Below are positions 9,311 through 17,314 of a stretch of 40,596 nt of DNA, piece after piece. Position 1 is the first letter of the stretch, and every line of letters begins with the position of its first letter. The stretch covers positions 1-40,596 of the forward strand of contig NZ_JAFKCS010000029.1 of NCBI RefSeq assembly GCF_017255015.1. The letters are read 5' to 3'. Origin of the DNA: Bowmanella yangjiangensis (lineage in GTDB: Bacteria; Pseudomonadota; Gammaproteobacteria; Enterobacterales; Alteromonadaceae). The notes under the pieces are model-generated. The model was not told the DNA's origin and did not search any database. It worked only from the letters and a program-made list of their open reading frames with translations. Position numbers and translations under genes: made by a program.

Positions 9311-11078
9311 TGATGAACAACTACAAGACAAACTGGATTTTATCCATGCTTACCAGCATGCCGTTAATGCGGCAGACGGTTCAAAACTGGATGCCAATGC
9401 CAATGTTACCCACAAGAACATCGCGACGCTGGAAGCTGAGCTGATGAAAGACTGTGTGATCCAGATAAATCGGGCCTTAGTGAAAAACAAAATTGCCGCT
9501 TTGTTCGGGGATGCCTTAGGCGAGGAATACGTGCGCCAAATTGAGCAGCACGAGATTTATGTGCACGACGAAACCAGTCTTAAGCCTTATTGCACCTCCA
9601 TTACTATGTACCCATTCTTATTGGATGGCCTGACTAAGCTGGGTGGCGAGTCCAAAGCCCCGCAACATTTGGAGTCCTTCTGCGGCAGTTTCGTCAATCT
9701 GGTGTTTGCTATCAGTGCGCAGTTTGCCGGGGCTGTGGCGACGGTGGAATTCCTGACGTATTTTGACTACTTTGCCCGTCGCGACTATGGCGAAGACTAT
9801 CTGAGCACACACAGCAAAGCCATTGAAAACCACCTGCAACATGTGGTCTATGCCCTCAACCAGCCTGCGGCAGCCAGGGGCTATCAGAGTGTTTTCTGGA
9901 ACATATCTTTGTACGATCGCCATTATTTTGAGGCCATGTTCGGTAATTTTGTTTTTCCGGATATGACGGCACCCAACTGGACGTCAGTCAATGCCCTGCA
10001 AGGCTTTTTCCTTGACTGGTTTAATGCTGAGCGCAGCAAGGCGATTCTGACCTTTCCGGTAGTGACGGCTGCCATGCTCACAGAAAAAGGCAAGGTGAAG
10101 GATGAAGCATTTGCCCGCTGCTGTGCCCGGAATATGAGTGAAGGCGGTTCATTCTTTATTTATCAGTCACAAAGTGCCGACTCACTGGCGTCCTGCTGCA
10201 GGTTACGCAATGAAATAACAGACCATACCTTTTCTTATAGTTTGGGGGCCGGAGGTGTAGCCACAGGCTCAATTAACGTGATCACCCTGAATATGAACCG
10301 TCTTATTCAGGACGGTCGGGATTTGGCCCAGGAAGTTGAGAAGCTGCATAAATACCAGGTGGCCTATCGTAAGTTAATGGAGGAGTATCATCAGGATGGC
10401 TTACTGAGCGTTTACGATGCGGGTTTTATCAGCCTGGATAAGCAATTTCTTACCATTGGCATCAATGGCATGGTGGAAGCCGCCGAGTTTTTAGGCTTAG
10501 AGGCCGGTGTAAACCCTGATTATCAGGCATTTGTCGACAGCCAGTTGCGGGTGATATACGAGGCAAACCGCCGGGCTCGTGAGACCTGGGGTTATTTGTT
10601 TAATACCGAGTTTGTGCCTGCTGAGAATCTGGGCATTAAGAATGCCAAATGGGACCGAAAAGACGGCTATTTTGTGCCCCGTGATTGCTACAACAGTTAT
10701 TTCTATGCTGTGGAAGACGAGCGTATTAACCATTTGGATAAGTTTGTGTTGCATGGTGAGCAGATGACCCGTTATCTGGATGGTGGCTCGGCACTGCATC
10801 TGAATCTGGAAGAGCGCTTAACTGAGGAAAACTTCCTTAAACTTTACAATATTGCGGCCCAAACCGGTTGCAATTACTTCTGCATCAACGTGCGTATTAC
10901 CATCTGCAACGCTTGTGAGCATATTGATAAGCGTACCTTGCAACATTGCAGTGCCTGCGGTACCACAGATGTGGATCACGGTACCCGGGTGATAGGCTAC
11001 TTAAAGCGGGTGTCGGCGTTTAGTCAGGGGCGCCGGCATGAGCATGAGCTGCGCCACTATCATCGCCAATCGGCCTGA
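9297..11078 (+). CDS. nrdD: Anaerobic (class III) ribonucleoside-triphosphate reductase NrdD, short form without ATP-cone
   Basis: NrdD makes deoxyribonucleotides without oxygen using a glycyl radical. From ATG 9297 (purine-rich GGAGAGAGAG upstream) the product is 593 residues, about 120 shorter than E. coli NrdD. No ATP-cone is visible at the amino terminus, suggesting that classical dATP activity control is missing. Visible features are adjacent cysteines C300-C301 (SLASCCRLRNE), a zinc site C537, C540, C551, C554, and the glycyl radical loop RVIGYL with G567. The tail is His/Arg rich (GRRHEHELRHYHR). The double Cys may point to a thiol-reduced subtype rather than the formate-using one; this is inference. 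The stop lies inside a terminator stem. Confidence 0.94.
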   Translation: MLQLNDEQLQDKLDFIHAYQHAVNAADGSKLDANANVTHKNIATLEAELMKDCVIQINRALVKNKIAALFGDALGEEYVRQIEQHEIYVHDETSLKPYCTSITMYPFLLDGLTKLGGESKAPQHLESFCGSFVNLVFAISAQFAGAVATVEFLTYFDYFARRDYGEDYLSTHSKAIENHLQHVVYALNQPAAARGYQSVFWNISLYDRHYFEAMFGNFVFPDMTAPNWTSVNALQGFFLDWFNAERSKAILTFPVVTAAMLTEKGKVKDEAFARCCARNMSEGGSFFIYQSQSADSLASCCRLRNEITDHTFSYSLGAGGVATGSINVITLNMNRLIQDGRDLAQEVEKLHKYQVAYRKLMEEYHQDGLLSVYDAGFISLDKQFLTIGINGMVEAAEFLGLEAGVNPDYQAFVDSQLRVIYEANRRARETWGYLFNTEFVPAENLGIKNAKWDRKDGYFVPRDCYNSYFYAVEDERINHLDKFVLHGEQMTRYLDGGSALHLNLEERLTEENFLKLYNIAAQTGCNYFCINVRITICNACEHIDKRTLQHCSACGTTDVDHGTRVIGYLKRVSAFSQGRRHEHELRHYHRQSA

Positions 11079-11090
11079 GGGATCAGGCCG
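11071..11090. terminator. Bidirectional terminator hairpin containing both stop codons
   Basis: A perfect 8-bp stem CGGCCTGA (11071-11078), loop GGGA, TCAGGCCG (11083-11090). The nrdD stop TGA is the end of the left arm and the hemerythrin stop is the start of the right arm, so both convergent genes end within the same hairpin. There is no long T-run on either side. Confidence 0.55.
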
Positions 11091-11496
11091 TCTGCAGCTC
11101 CCGGTCTGAATTAAGAATATGGGAGCTGTACCACTCTGCCAACGAAGCCAGTTGTTCATTAACCGACAGCGCGGACATATGAATATCTGACCCCAGGCGC
11201 TCGATAAATGCTTGCATGGCTTGTAAGAAATGCTTGTGGTTGAGCTGATGCAGCCTTTGTTGTTGGTCACTGAGTTTTTGCAGATAGGGCGTCTCGGTGA
11301 CGAAGTGACGCTGCGTCAACTCCAGCAGGTTGTTCGCCAGCGGCAATACCCTGGGGTTCGGCCAATTTTCGCGGATGGCGGCGTGCAGCAGATTGATAGT
11401 ATCCAGCAACTGGCGATGCTGGCAGTCAATCTCAGGGATCCCTATTGGCATATTGACCTCACACCACAACACCAGGTGAGCGCGATCTTCCATCAT
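11083..11496 (-). CDS. Bacteriohemerythrin
   Basis: This 137-residue single-domain hemerythrin is expected to bind a non-heme di-iron centre and O2 or NO. The ligand pattern is present: IDCQHRQLL and LLHAAI (first two His), HFVTE (His and Glu), LNHKHF, and HILNSD (His and Asp) near the end. The start is ATG 11496, overlapping the stop of the upstream hemerythrin gene by ATGA; a longer reading frame to 11553 would intrude into that gene. It is third in the order ubiT, hemerythrin, hemerythrin. A role in oxygen scavenging or NO handling for O2-sensitive enzymes is inference. Confidence 0.88.
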   Translation of the reverse strand: MMEDRAHLVLWCEVNMPIGIPEIDCQHRQLLDTINLLHAAIRENWPNPRVLPLANNLLELTQRHFVTETPYLQKLSDQQQRLHQLNHKHFLQAMQAFIERLGSDIHMSALSVNEQLASLAEWYSSHILNSDRELQTA

Positions 11497-11918
11497 GGAT
11501 AAAGCTCCATTAACACACGCGTCACGGCATCGGTATTGAGCATTTTGTCGCAAGTGGGGTAGAGCTCAAATTCATCATTTTCAATATGGTCAACCAGCAT
11601 CAGCTCTAAGGTGCGATCGTCCTCCAAACTATCAATGCGCTTGTCCAGCAGGTTCTCAATCCACTCTAACTGCTGACGCAACTGCTGGTGTTCCTGTTGT
11701 GCCTTGCTGATTAACTCAGGCGCGGCAGATACCAATGCCAGCTCGGGAAGCAAGCGCTGCTCTTCATGACGTATATGCAATTCCAGGCCGGTTTTGAACT
11801 TATCGAACAGTTGTCTGGACATCACCGGATCGTCCTTTTTTAAGCGCCGATAGGCAATAAACAACAGCTCCAGCCCTTGTAAATTGGTATTGAACAGTTG
11901 GGTGATGATTTTTGACAT
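11493..11918 (-). CDS. Hemerythrin HHE cation-binding domain protein
   Basis: This 141-residue protein carries hemerythrin-like helical pairs: ELHIRHEEQRLLPEL near the middle (H-x3-HEE) and LVDHIENDEFELYP near the end (H-x3-E/D), consistent with a di-iron HHE domain of a type different from the neighbouring bacteriohemerythrin. ATG 11918 is chosen because GAGG precedes it; an in-frame ATG at 11978 lies inside ubiT. It begins 7 bp after the ubiT stop and overlaps the next gene by ATGA, so the three genes form one unit. Substrate or ligand is unknown. Confidence 0.85.
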   Translation of the reverse strand: MSKIITQLFNTNLQGLELLFIAYRRLKKDDPVMSRQLFDKFKTGLELHIRHEEQRLLPELALVSAAPELISKAQQEHQQLRQQLEWIENLLDKRIDSLEDDRTLELMLVDHIENDEFELYPTCDKMLNTDAVTRVLMELYP

Positions 11919-11925
11919 AAATACC

Positions 11926-12402
11926 TCAGCGCAAAGATTGATAAGCACTGGCGTAATGGGCCAGAGGGGTACGTACAAAGACCGGTAATTGCGTCAGCTC
12001 CAGGCTATCGAGCAGATTTTTAAGGGCCAGACCCAATTCGGTGTCGCCACTGATGGACAACTTGCGTTGAAAAAACAGGGTATCGGGATCCACCGCCTGA
12101 CTGGCCATGAGCAGCAGGCTTTCCAGATCGCCACTGAAACATACCTGTGCCTGCCCACGCCTGTGTACCTGAATCTGTTGCTCAGCAACCTGAAAATACC
12201 AACGTTGGTTGATATCGGTGATATGCACTTCTACACAGGCCGAGGCCATAAAGTCCAATTCACCCTCAATCAGCAGCGGCTTTAGCACTTGCGTGAACAA
12301 GCGCTCGGTGATGGCTCGTTGCAGCGCTACGGGGGTCTTTCCGAATAACTGTAAGCCCGGTTTTAGTAACCTCGTGCCATATTGGCGTAGCAATGCATGC
12401 AT
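11926..12402 (-). CDS. ubiT: UbiT (YhbT), SCP2-domain accessory factor for O2-independent ubiquinone synthesis
   Basis: UbiT is the lipid-binding SCP2 protein needed together with UbiU and UbiV for making ubiquinone without oxygen. The 158-residue product has the SCP2 fold pattern and the highly conserved stretch DPDTLFFQRKLSISGDTELG near residue 105, as in E. coli YhbT. It is divergent from ubiU-ubiV, the order seen in many gammaproteobacteria, with an FNR-like box between them. It is followed at 7 bp by two hemerythrin genes. Confidence 0.93.
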   Translation of the reverse strand: MHALLRQYGTRLLKPGLQLFGKTPVALQRAITERLFTQVLKPLLIEGELDFMASACVEVHITDINQRWYFQVAEQQIQVHRRGQAQVCFSGDLESLLLMASQAVDPDTLFFQRKLSISGDTELGLALKNLLDSLELTQLPVFVRTPLAHYASAYQSLR

Positions 12403-12458
12403 GGTGTTTTCCGTGGTTGTTCTGTGACTTAAGACTACGCCACCTTGGGCAGTAAAAA

Positions 12459-12472
12459 TTAATCTACATCAA
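12459..12472. promoter_or_regulatory. FNR-like box between ubiT and ubiU
   Basis: TTAATCTACATCAA matches the FNR consensus TTGAT-N4-ATCAA at 9 of 10 positions (G to A in the left half). It lies 57 bp upstream of the ubiT start and 166 bp upstream of ubiU. FNR control of ubiUVT is reported in E. coli, so the location is sensible, but function here is inferred. Confidence 0.65.
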
Positions 12473-12638
12473 AGATGCGCAGGATGACGCTGGGCAGAAT
12501 GGGTACTCCCTTTGGTGGATAGCATTAAAAGCGCGGGGTCGTACACTCGGCCCCGGTTAAATGACGGTTACACCCTGGTCAGTTAGATGGAGCTTGCCGA
12601 GTACAAAGGCTGCAAGCGCTGGCTATTTTGGAGTAGTT

Positions 12639-13634
12639 ATGGAATTGCTTTGTCCCGCCGGCAGCATGCCGGCCCTGAAACGTGCCGTCGAGCAAGGGGC
12701 GGATGCGGTATATCTGGGTTTAAAGGATGATACCAACGCCAGGCATTTTGCCGGGTTGAATTTCACTGACGATAAGGTCGGCCAGGCCGCCGATTTTTTG
12801 CATCAACATCAGCGTAAGTTGCATATAGCTATCAACACCTTTGCCCATCCGGATGGCTGGGAAAGATGGCGTTATGCTGTAGATATGGCAGTGAAAAATG
12901 GCGCAGATGTACTGATCGTCGCCGATCTTGCAGTGTTATCTTACATCAGCCAACACTACCCTGATGTGGAGCTGCACTTATCTGTGCAAGCGTCAGCCAC
13001 CAACACGGCGGCCATTACTTTCTATCAGCAACAATTTAATGTGCGCCGGGTGGTATTGCCAAGGGTGCTGTCTATTCATCAGGTTAAACAGTTGGCGCGT
13101 CAATGCTCGGTTGAACTGGAGGTGTTTGCCTTTGGCAGCTTGTGCATTATGGCCGAGGGGCGCTGTTATCTGTCGTCCTATATGACGGGAGAATCGCCTA
13201 ACACCGCCGGGGCCTGCTCGCCCGCGGCTCATGTGCGTTGGCAGGAAACTTCGCAAGGGTTGGAGTCGCGCCTAAACGGGGTGCTGATTGACCGCTACGG
13301 CAAGCAGGAAAAAGCCGGTTACCCGACGCTATGCAAAGGACGTTTTGACGTGGATGGCCAGACCTATCATGCCCTGGAAGAGCCCACTAGTCTTAACACA
13401 CTCGACTTGCTGCCCGAGCTGGTTAATTGCGGGATCAAGGCGGTCAAAATTGAAGGCCGTCAGCGCAGCCCGGCTTATGTGCAGCAGGTAACGTCTGTAT
13501 GGCGACAAGCCATTGACTGCTGTTTGCTTGACCCGCAGCAATATCAGGTGGCCGCAGCCTGGCAGCAGCAATTGCAGGGACTGTCCGAAGGCAGTCAGAC
13601 GTCACTCGGCGCTTATCACAGAAAATGGCAGTAA
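12639..13634 (+). CDS. ubiU: UbiU, U32-family Fe-S protein for O2-independent ubiquinone hydroxylation
   Basis: UbiU forms a heterodimer with UbiV that hydroxylates ubiquinone precursors without O2, using prephenate as oxygen donor. ATG 12639 (GGAG 5 bp upstream) gives 331 residues beginning MELLCPAGS, the canonical start. The four cluster cysteines fall at C169, C176, C193 and C232, the same numbers as in E. coli UbiU (segments GSLCIMAEGRC, GACS, LCKGRF). ubiV follows after 3 bp. Ubiquinone supply under anoxia fits denitrification through a bc1-dependent chain. Confidence 0.96.
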   Translation: MELLCPAGSMPALKRAVEQGADAVYLGLKDDTNARHFAGLNFTDDKVGQAADFLHQHQRKLHIAINTFAHPDGWERWRYAVDMAVKNGADVLIVADLAVLSYISQHYPDVELHLSVQASATNTAAITFYQQQFNVRRVVLPRVLSIHQVKQLARQCSVELEVFAFGSLCIMAEGRCYLSSYMTGESPNTAGACSPAAHVRWQETSQGLESRLNGVLIDRYGKQEKAGYPTLCKGRFDVDGQTYHALEEPTSLNTLDLLPELVNCGIKAVKIEGRQRSPAYVQQVTSVWRQAIDCCLLDPQQYQVAAAWQQQLQGLSEGSQTSLGAYHRKWQ

Positions 13635-13637
13635 ATT

Positions 13638-14522
13638 ATGCAATACGCACTGGGACCTATTCTTTATTTCTGGCCTAAGGCCGATGTGGAGGCCTTTTAT
13701 CAAGCGGCGCTTAGCAGCAGCGCCGATATTCTCTATGTGGGCGAAACCGTTTGCTCCAAACGTCGGGAGCTGCGCACCCGCGACTGGCTGGCATTGGCAA
13801 AAACCTTGGCCGCTAGCGGTAAACAAGTGGTGCTGTCTACCATGGCGCTGCTGGAAGCCCCCTCAGAGGTAACGACCCTGAAAAGCTATTGTGACAATGG
13901 CGAGATTCTTATTGAAGCCAATGACATGGGGGCTATTCAATTCCTTCGTGAAAACAACAAACCTTTTGTGGCAGGTCCTGCCATCAACTGTTACAACCAT
14001 TATGGACTGAAAACCTTGCTGGATATGGGCATGCAGCGCTGGGTGATGCCGGTTGAGCTGTCCCGGGATTGGTTGGTGAATATGCTGAATAAGACAGAAG
14101 AGCTTGGCGTAAGACAGCGCTTTGAGGTGGAGGTTTTTGCTTATGGCTATTTGCCTTTGGCTTATTCAGCGCGCTGTTTTACTGCCCGCTCAGAAAACCG
14201 CCCCAAAGATGACTGTCAGCTTTGTTGTATCCATTATCCAAACGGTCGTCTGACTCGCAGTCAGGAAGGTCAGGCACTATTCACCTTAAACGGTATTCAG
14301 ACCCAATCCGGGCAGTGCTACAACCTGATAAATGACTTATGCAGCATGCAAGGACTGGTGGATATTGTGCGCTTAAGTCCGCTGGGATTGGAAACCCTGG
14401 ACTGGCTTGAACAATTCAGGGGCAACGAACAAGGTCAACACCCTCAACAAGTAGCCAAAAGCTGCAATGGCTACTGGCACGCCATAGCCGGTATGCACAG
14501 AACGTCCAGCAGCGCCTCCTGA
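13638..14522 (+). CDS. ubiV: UbiV, partner of UbiU in O2-independent ubiquinone synthesis
   Basis: This U32-family protein has 294 residues. The 4Fe-4S cysteines are at C39 (ETVCSKRRE), C180, C193 and C197 (RCFTARSENRPKDDCQLCC), matching E. coli UbiV positions exactly. It starts 3 bp after ubiU, so the pair is co-translated. The reading frame has no anomalies. Confidence 0.96.
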   Translation: MQYALGPILYFWPKADVEAFYQAALSSSADILYVGETVCSKRRELRTRDWLALAKTLAASGKQVVLSTMALLEAPSEVTTLKSYCDNGEILIEANDMGAIQFLRENNKPFVAGPAINCYNHYGLKTLLDMGMQRWVMPVELSRDWLVNMLNKTEELGVRQRFEVEVFAYGYLPLAYSARCFTARSENRPKDDCQLCCIHYPNGRLTRSQEGQALFTLNGIQTQSGQCYNLINDLCSMQGLVDIVRLSPLGLETLDWLEQFRGNEQGQHPQQVAKSCNGYWHAIAGMHRTSSSAS

Positions 14523-14638
14523 CCTAACCGGGCTACTCCTTGCGGGGTAGGGGGTGGCCTGCTTGCTGCCCCTTTGTCTGTATAGTGCCGCACGCTTCCT
14601 ATCTCTATGATCAAGAAGAGATAACCGGGAGTAATAAC

Positions 14639-17302
14639 ATGATTGAGGCAGGTACGGTTTCCCCTAAAGACCAACGTCACGCCCTGTGGCTGACCACGTT
14701 GGCCTTTACCCTTTGTTTTGCGGTCTGGACGCTGTTTTCTATTCTTGGCATTAAGATCAAGGATGAACTTGGCCTGACCGATACCGAACTGGGATTGCTG
14801 ATGGCAACCCCCATTTTGACGGGCTCCATCAGTCGCTTGTTTCTGGGGCTGTTGACCGACAGATTCGGCGGTCGCTGGGTGTTTGGGCTGCTCATGCTCA
14901 CCACCGCGGTAGCGGTATTTATGCTCAGTCTGGCGGACAGCTATGTGCTGCTATTACTGGGAGCACTCGGCATCGGATTAGCCGGCGGCGGTTTTATTGT
15001 CGGTGTGGCCTACCTATCCAACTGGTATGAGGAAGGTAAACAGGGCACGGCGCTGGGTATTTTCGGGGCGGGCAATGTGGGGGCGGCGCTGACTAACTTT
15101 GCTGCGCCATTTTTGCTGTTGGCGGTAGGCTGGCAAAGTACCGCACAGGTGTATGCTGCGGTGATGGCTGCCATGGGACTTGGCTTTATTCTGTTTGCCA
15201 AGGCCGATCCCAGCCACAATCAGCGTCAACAAAGCGCAACCAGTCTGACGGCGCAGTTGATGCCGCTGACCGAACTGCGGGTCTGGCGCTTCTCCTTGTA
15301 TTACTTTTTTGTATTTGGTGCTTTTGTGGCCCTGGCGTTATGGCTGCCTCACTACCTGATGGAAGTTTACCATCTGGATCTGGCTACGGCTGGTATATTG
15401 GCGGCGCTATATACCATTCCCGCCTCATTGTTTCGCATCTTAGGTGGTTGGCTGTCTGACCGCTACGGGGCAAGGAAGGTCATGTACTGGACGCTGATCG
15501 CCTCGGTCATTTGTACCTTTTTACTTAGCTATCCACCTACCGAATATCAAGTGCAGGGGATTCGCGGTGAGTTGAGCTTCTCCTTGCATACCAGTCTGCC
15601 GATGTTTGTTCTGCTGACTTTTATACTGGGTTTTTTTATGTCCTTGGGTAAGGCCGCCGTGTTTAAACATATCCCGGTTTATTATCCCAAGCACGTCGGG
15701 GTAGTTGGTGGTGCCGTCGGCATGGTCGGTGGTTTGGGGGGATTCTTCCTGCCACTGACCTTTGGCATGTTAAACGACGTGGTGGGTATCTGGCAGAGCA
15801 GCTTTATGCTGTTGTTCCTGGTTTGCGCGCTGGCCTTGTGGTGGATGCATTTCGCCATTCGTCGCGCTGAACGTCGTGAGTGGCAGGCCGGTGAGGAAGT
15901 CACCGACTTGCCTGAAATGACCACAGACAGCTGGCTGCTGGAAGACTGGCGGCCAGAAGACAAAGGCTTCTGGCAGGAAAAAGGGCGCAGTATTGCGACC
16001 CGGAATCTATGGATTTCCATTCCTAACCTGTTTCTGGCCTTCGCAGTGTGGTCCATCTGGAGCATTATGGTAGTGAAAATGCCCAAGCTGGGCTTTACCT
16101 ACAGCCCTAATCAACTGTTCTGGCTGGCGGCTTTACCCGCGCTATCGGGTGCCACCTTGCGTATTTTCTATGGCTTTATGGTGCCTATATTCGGCGGCCG
16201 GCGCTGGACCGCTATTTCCACAGCCTCACTTATTCTGCCTTGTTTGTGGATGGGGATCGCCTTACAAGATACCGATACCCCTTACCTGGTTATGTTGATC
16301 CTGGCGCTGCTGTGCGGTTTGGGTGGGGGAAACTTCTCATCCAGTATGGCCAATATCAGCTTTTTCTATCCCAAGGCGGAAAAGGGTGCCGCACTGGGGT
16401 TGAATGCCGGACTCGGCAACCTTGGGGTGTCAGCCATGCAGCTAATCGGGCCGTTGGCGATTTCTGCCAGTTTGTTTGGTGAGATGGGCGGCGAGCCGCT
16501 GGTATTGCTCGACAGTACCGGTGCCAGCCATTCGCTGTGGCTGCAGAATGCGGCCTTTATCTGGATCCCCTTTATCCTGTTTGGCGCTATCGCGGCCTGG
16601 TTTGGCATGAATGATATTGCTGATGCCAAGGCATCCTTCAAAGAACAAGCGGTGGTGTTTAAACGCAACGATACCTGGATCATGTGCTGGTTATATCTGG
16701 GCACCTTTGGCAGTTTTATCGGCTTTGCGGCCGGTTTTCCCCTGCTGTGTGGCTTGTTGTTCCCGGATGTAGACCCGGTTAAGTACGCCTTTATCGGCCC
16801 TTTGGCTGGTGCACTAGCCAGGCCATTTGGCGGCATCATCTCCGACCGCTTGGGCGGTGCTAAAGTGACATTGTGGACCTTTGCCATCATGGCGTTAGGG
16901 GTGATGGCGGTGCTGCATTTCTTACCTGATGCGCAGCAAAGTGGCAGTTTTGTGGGCTTCTTTGCCTCTTTCATTGTGCTGTTTATTGCCAGCGGTATAG
17001 GTAATGGCTCGACCTTCAGGATGGTTCCACTGATTTTTCTGACGTTGCGAAGCCGCGCCCTGGGCGCCAGCGGCGCAAAACGGGCAGAAGTGGAAGGCAA
17101 CCGTGAGAGTGCGGCGGTATTGGGCTTTATCTCGGCCATTGCGGCCTACGGTGGCTTTTTTATCCCCAAGGCGTACGGTTCATCTATCGCGGCCACAGGT
17201 TCGGTGGCCATGGCCTTATACGGGTTTGTGGTGTTTTATATCAGCTGCGTGCTGATTACCTGGTGGTACTACGCCAGGAAGCAGGCTCCCATCCCTTGTT
17301 AA
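14639..17302 (+). CDS. narK: NarK1-NarK2 fusion, nitrate/nitrite transporter with two MFS domains
   Basis: ATG 14639 (GGGAG 7 bp upstream) gives 887 residues with two complete major-facilitator domains, about 12 helices each. The first (about residues 10-410) resembles NarK1-type nitrate/proton symporters (GFFMSLGKAAVFKHIPVYYP); the second (about 455-880) resembles NarK2-type nitrate/nitrite antiporters and carries the nitrate signature GLNAGLGNLGVSAMQ. They are joined by a polar linker around 415-450 (EEVTDLPEMTTDSWLLEDW). Such fusions are known in Paracoccus and other denitrifiers. nnrS follows after 12 bp. An in-frame ATG 99 bp upstream encodes a leader unlike any MFS start and is rejected. 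Confidence 0.95.
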   Translation: MIEAGTVSPKDQRHALWLTTLAFTLCFAVWTLFSILGIKIKDELGLTDTELGLLMATPILTGSISRLFLGLLTDRFGGRWVFGLLMLTTAVAVFMLSLADSYVLLLLGALGIGLAGGGFIVGVAYLSNWYEEGKQGTALGIFGAGNVGAALTNFAAPFLLLAVGWQSTAQVYAAVMAAMGLGFILFAKADPSHNQRQQSATSLTAQLMPLTELRVWRFSLYYFFVFGAFVALALWLPHYLMEVYHLDLATAGILAALYTIPASLFRILGGWLSDRYGARKVMYWTLIASVICTFLLSYPPTEYQVQGIRGELSFSLHTSLPMFVLLTFILGFFMSLGKAAVFKHIPVYYPKHVGVVGGAVGMVGGLGGFFLPLTFGMLNDVVGIWQSSFMLLFLVCALALWWMHFAIRRAERREWQAGEEVTDLPEMTTDSWLLEDWRPEDKGFWQEKGRSIATRNLWISIPNLFLAFAVWSIWSIMVVKMPKLGFTYSPNQLFWLAALPALSGATLRIFYGFMVPIFGGRRWTAISTASLILPCLWMGIALQDTDTPYLVMLILALLCGLGGGNFSSSMANISFFYPKAEKGAALGLNAGLGNLGVSAMQLIGPLAISASLFGEMGGEPLVLLDSTGASHSLWLQNAAFIWIPFILFGAIAAWFGMNDIADAKASFKEQAVVFKRNDTWIMCWLYLGTFGSFIGFAAGFPLLCGLLFPDVDPVKYAFIGPLAGALARPFGGIISDRLGGAKVTLWTFAIMALGVMAVLHFLPDAQQSGSFVGFFASFIVLFIASGIGNGSTFRMVPLIFLTLRSRALGASGAKRAEVEGNRESAAVLGFISAIAAYGGFFIPKAYGSSIAATGSVAMALYGFVVFYISCVLITWWYYARKQAPIPC

Positions 17303-17314
17303 TGGAGTTTTGAT

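Noticed and set aside
14590..14620. FNR-like site before narK (contains ATGATCAAG)
   Set aside because: Only one half-site fits; the left half does not match TTGAT at the required 4-base spacing.
16366..17139. 257-codon minus-strand frame inside narK
   Set aside because: Antisense shadow of the second transporter domain; composition is that of a reversed membrane protein gene.
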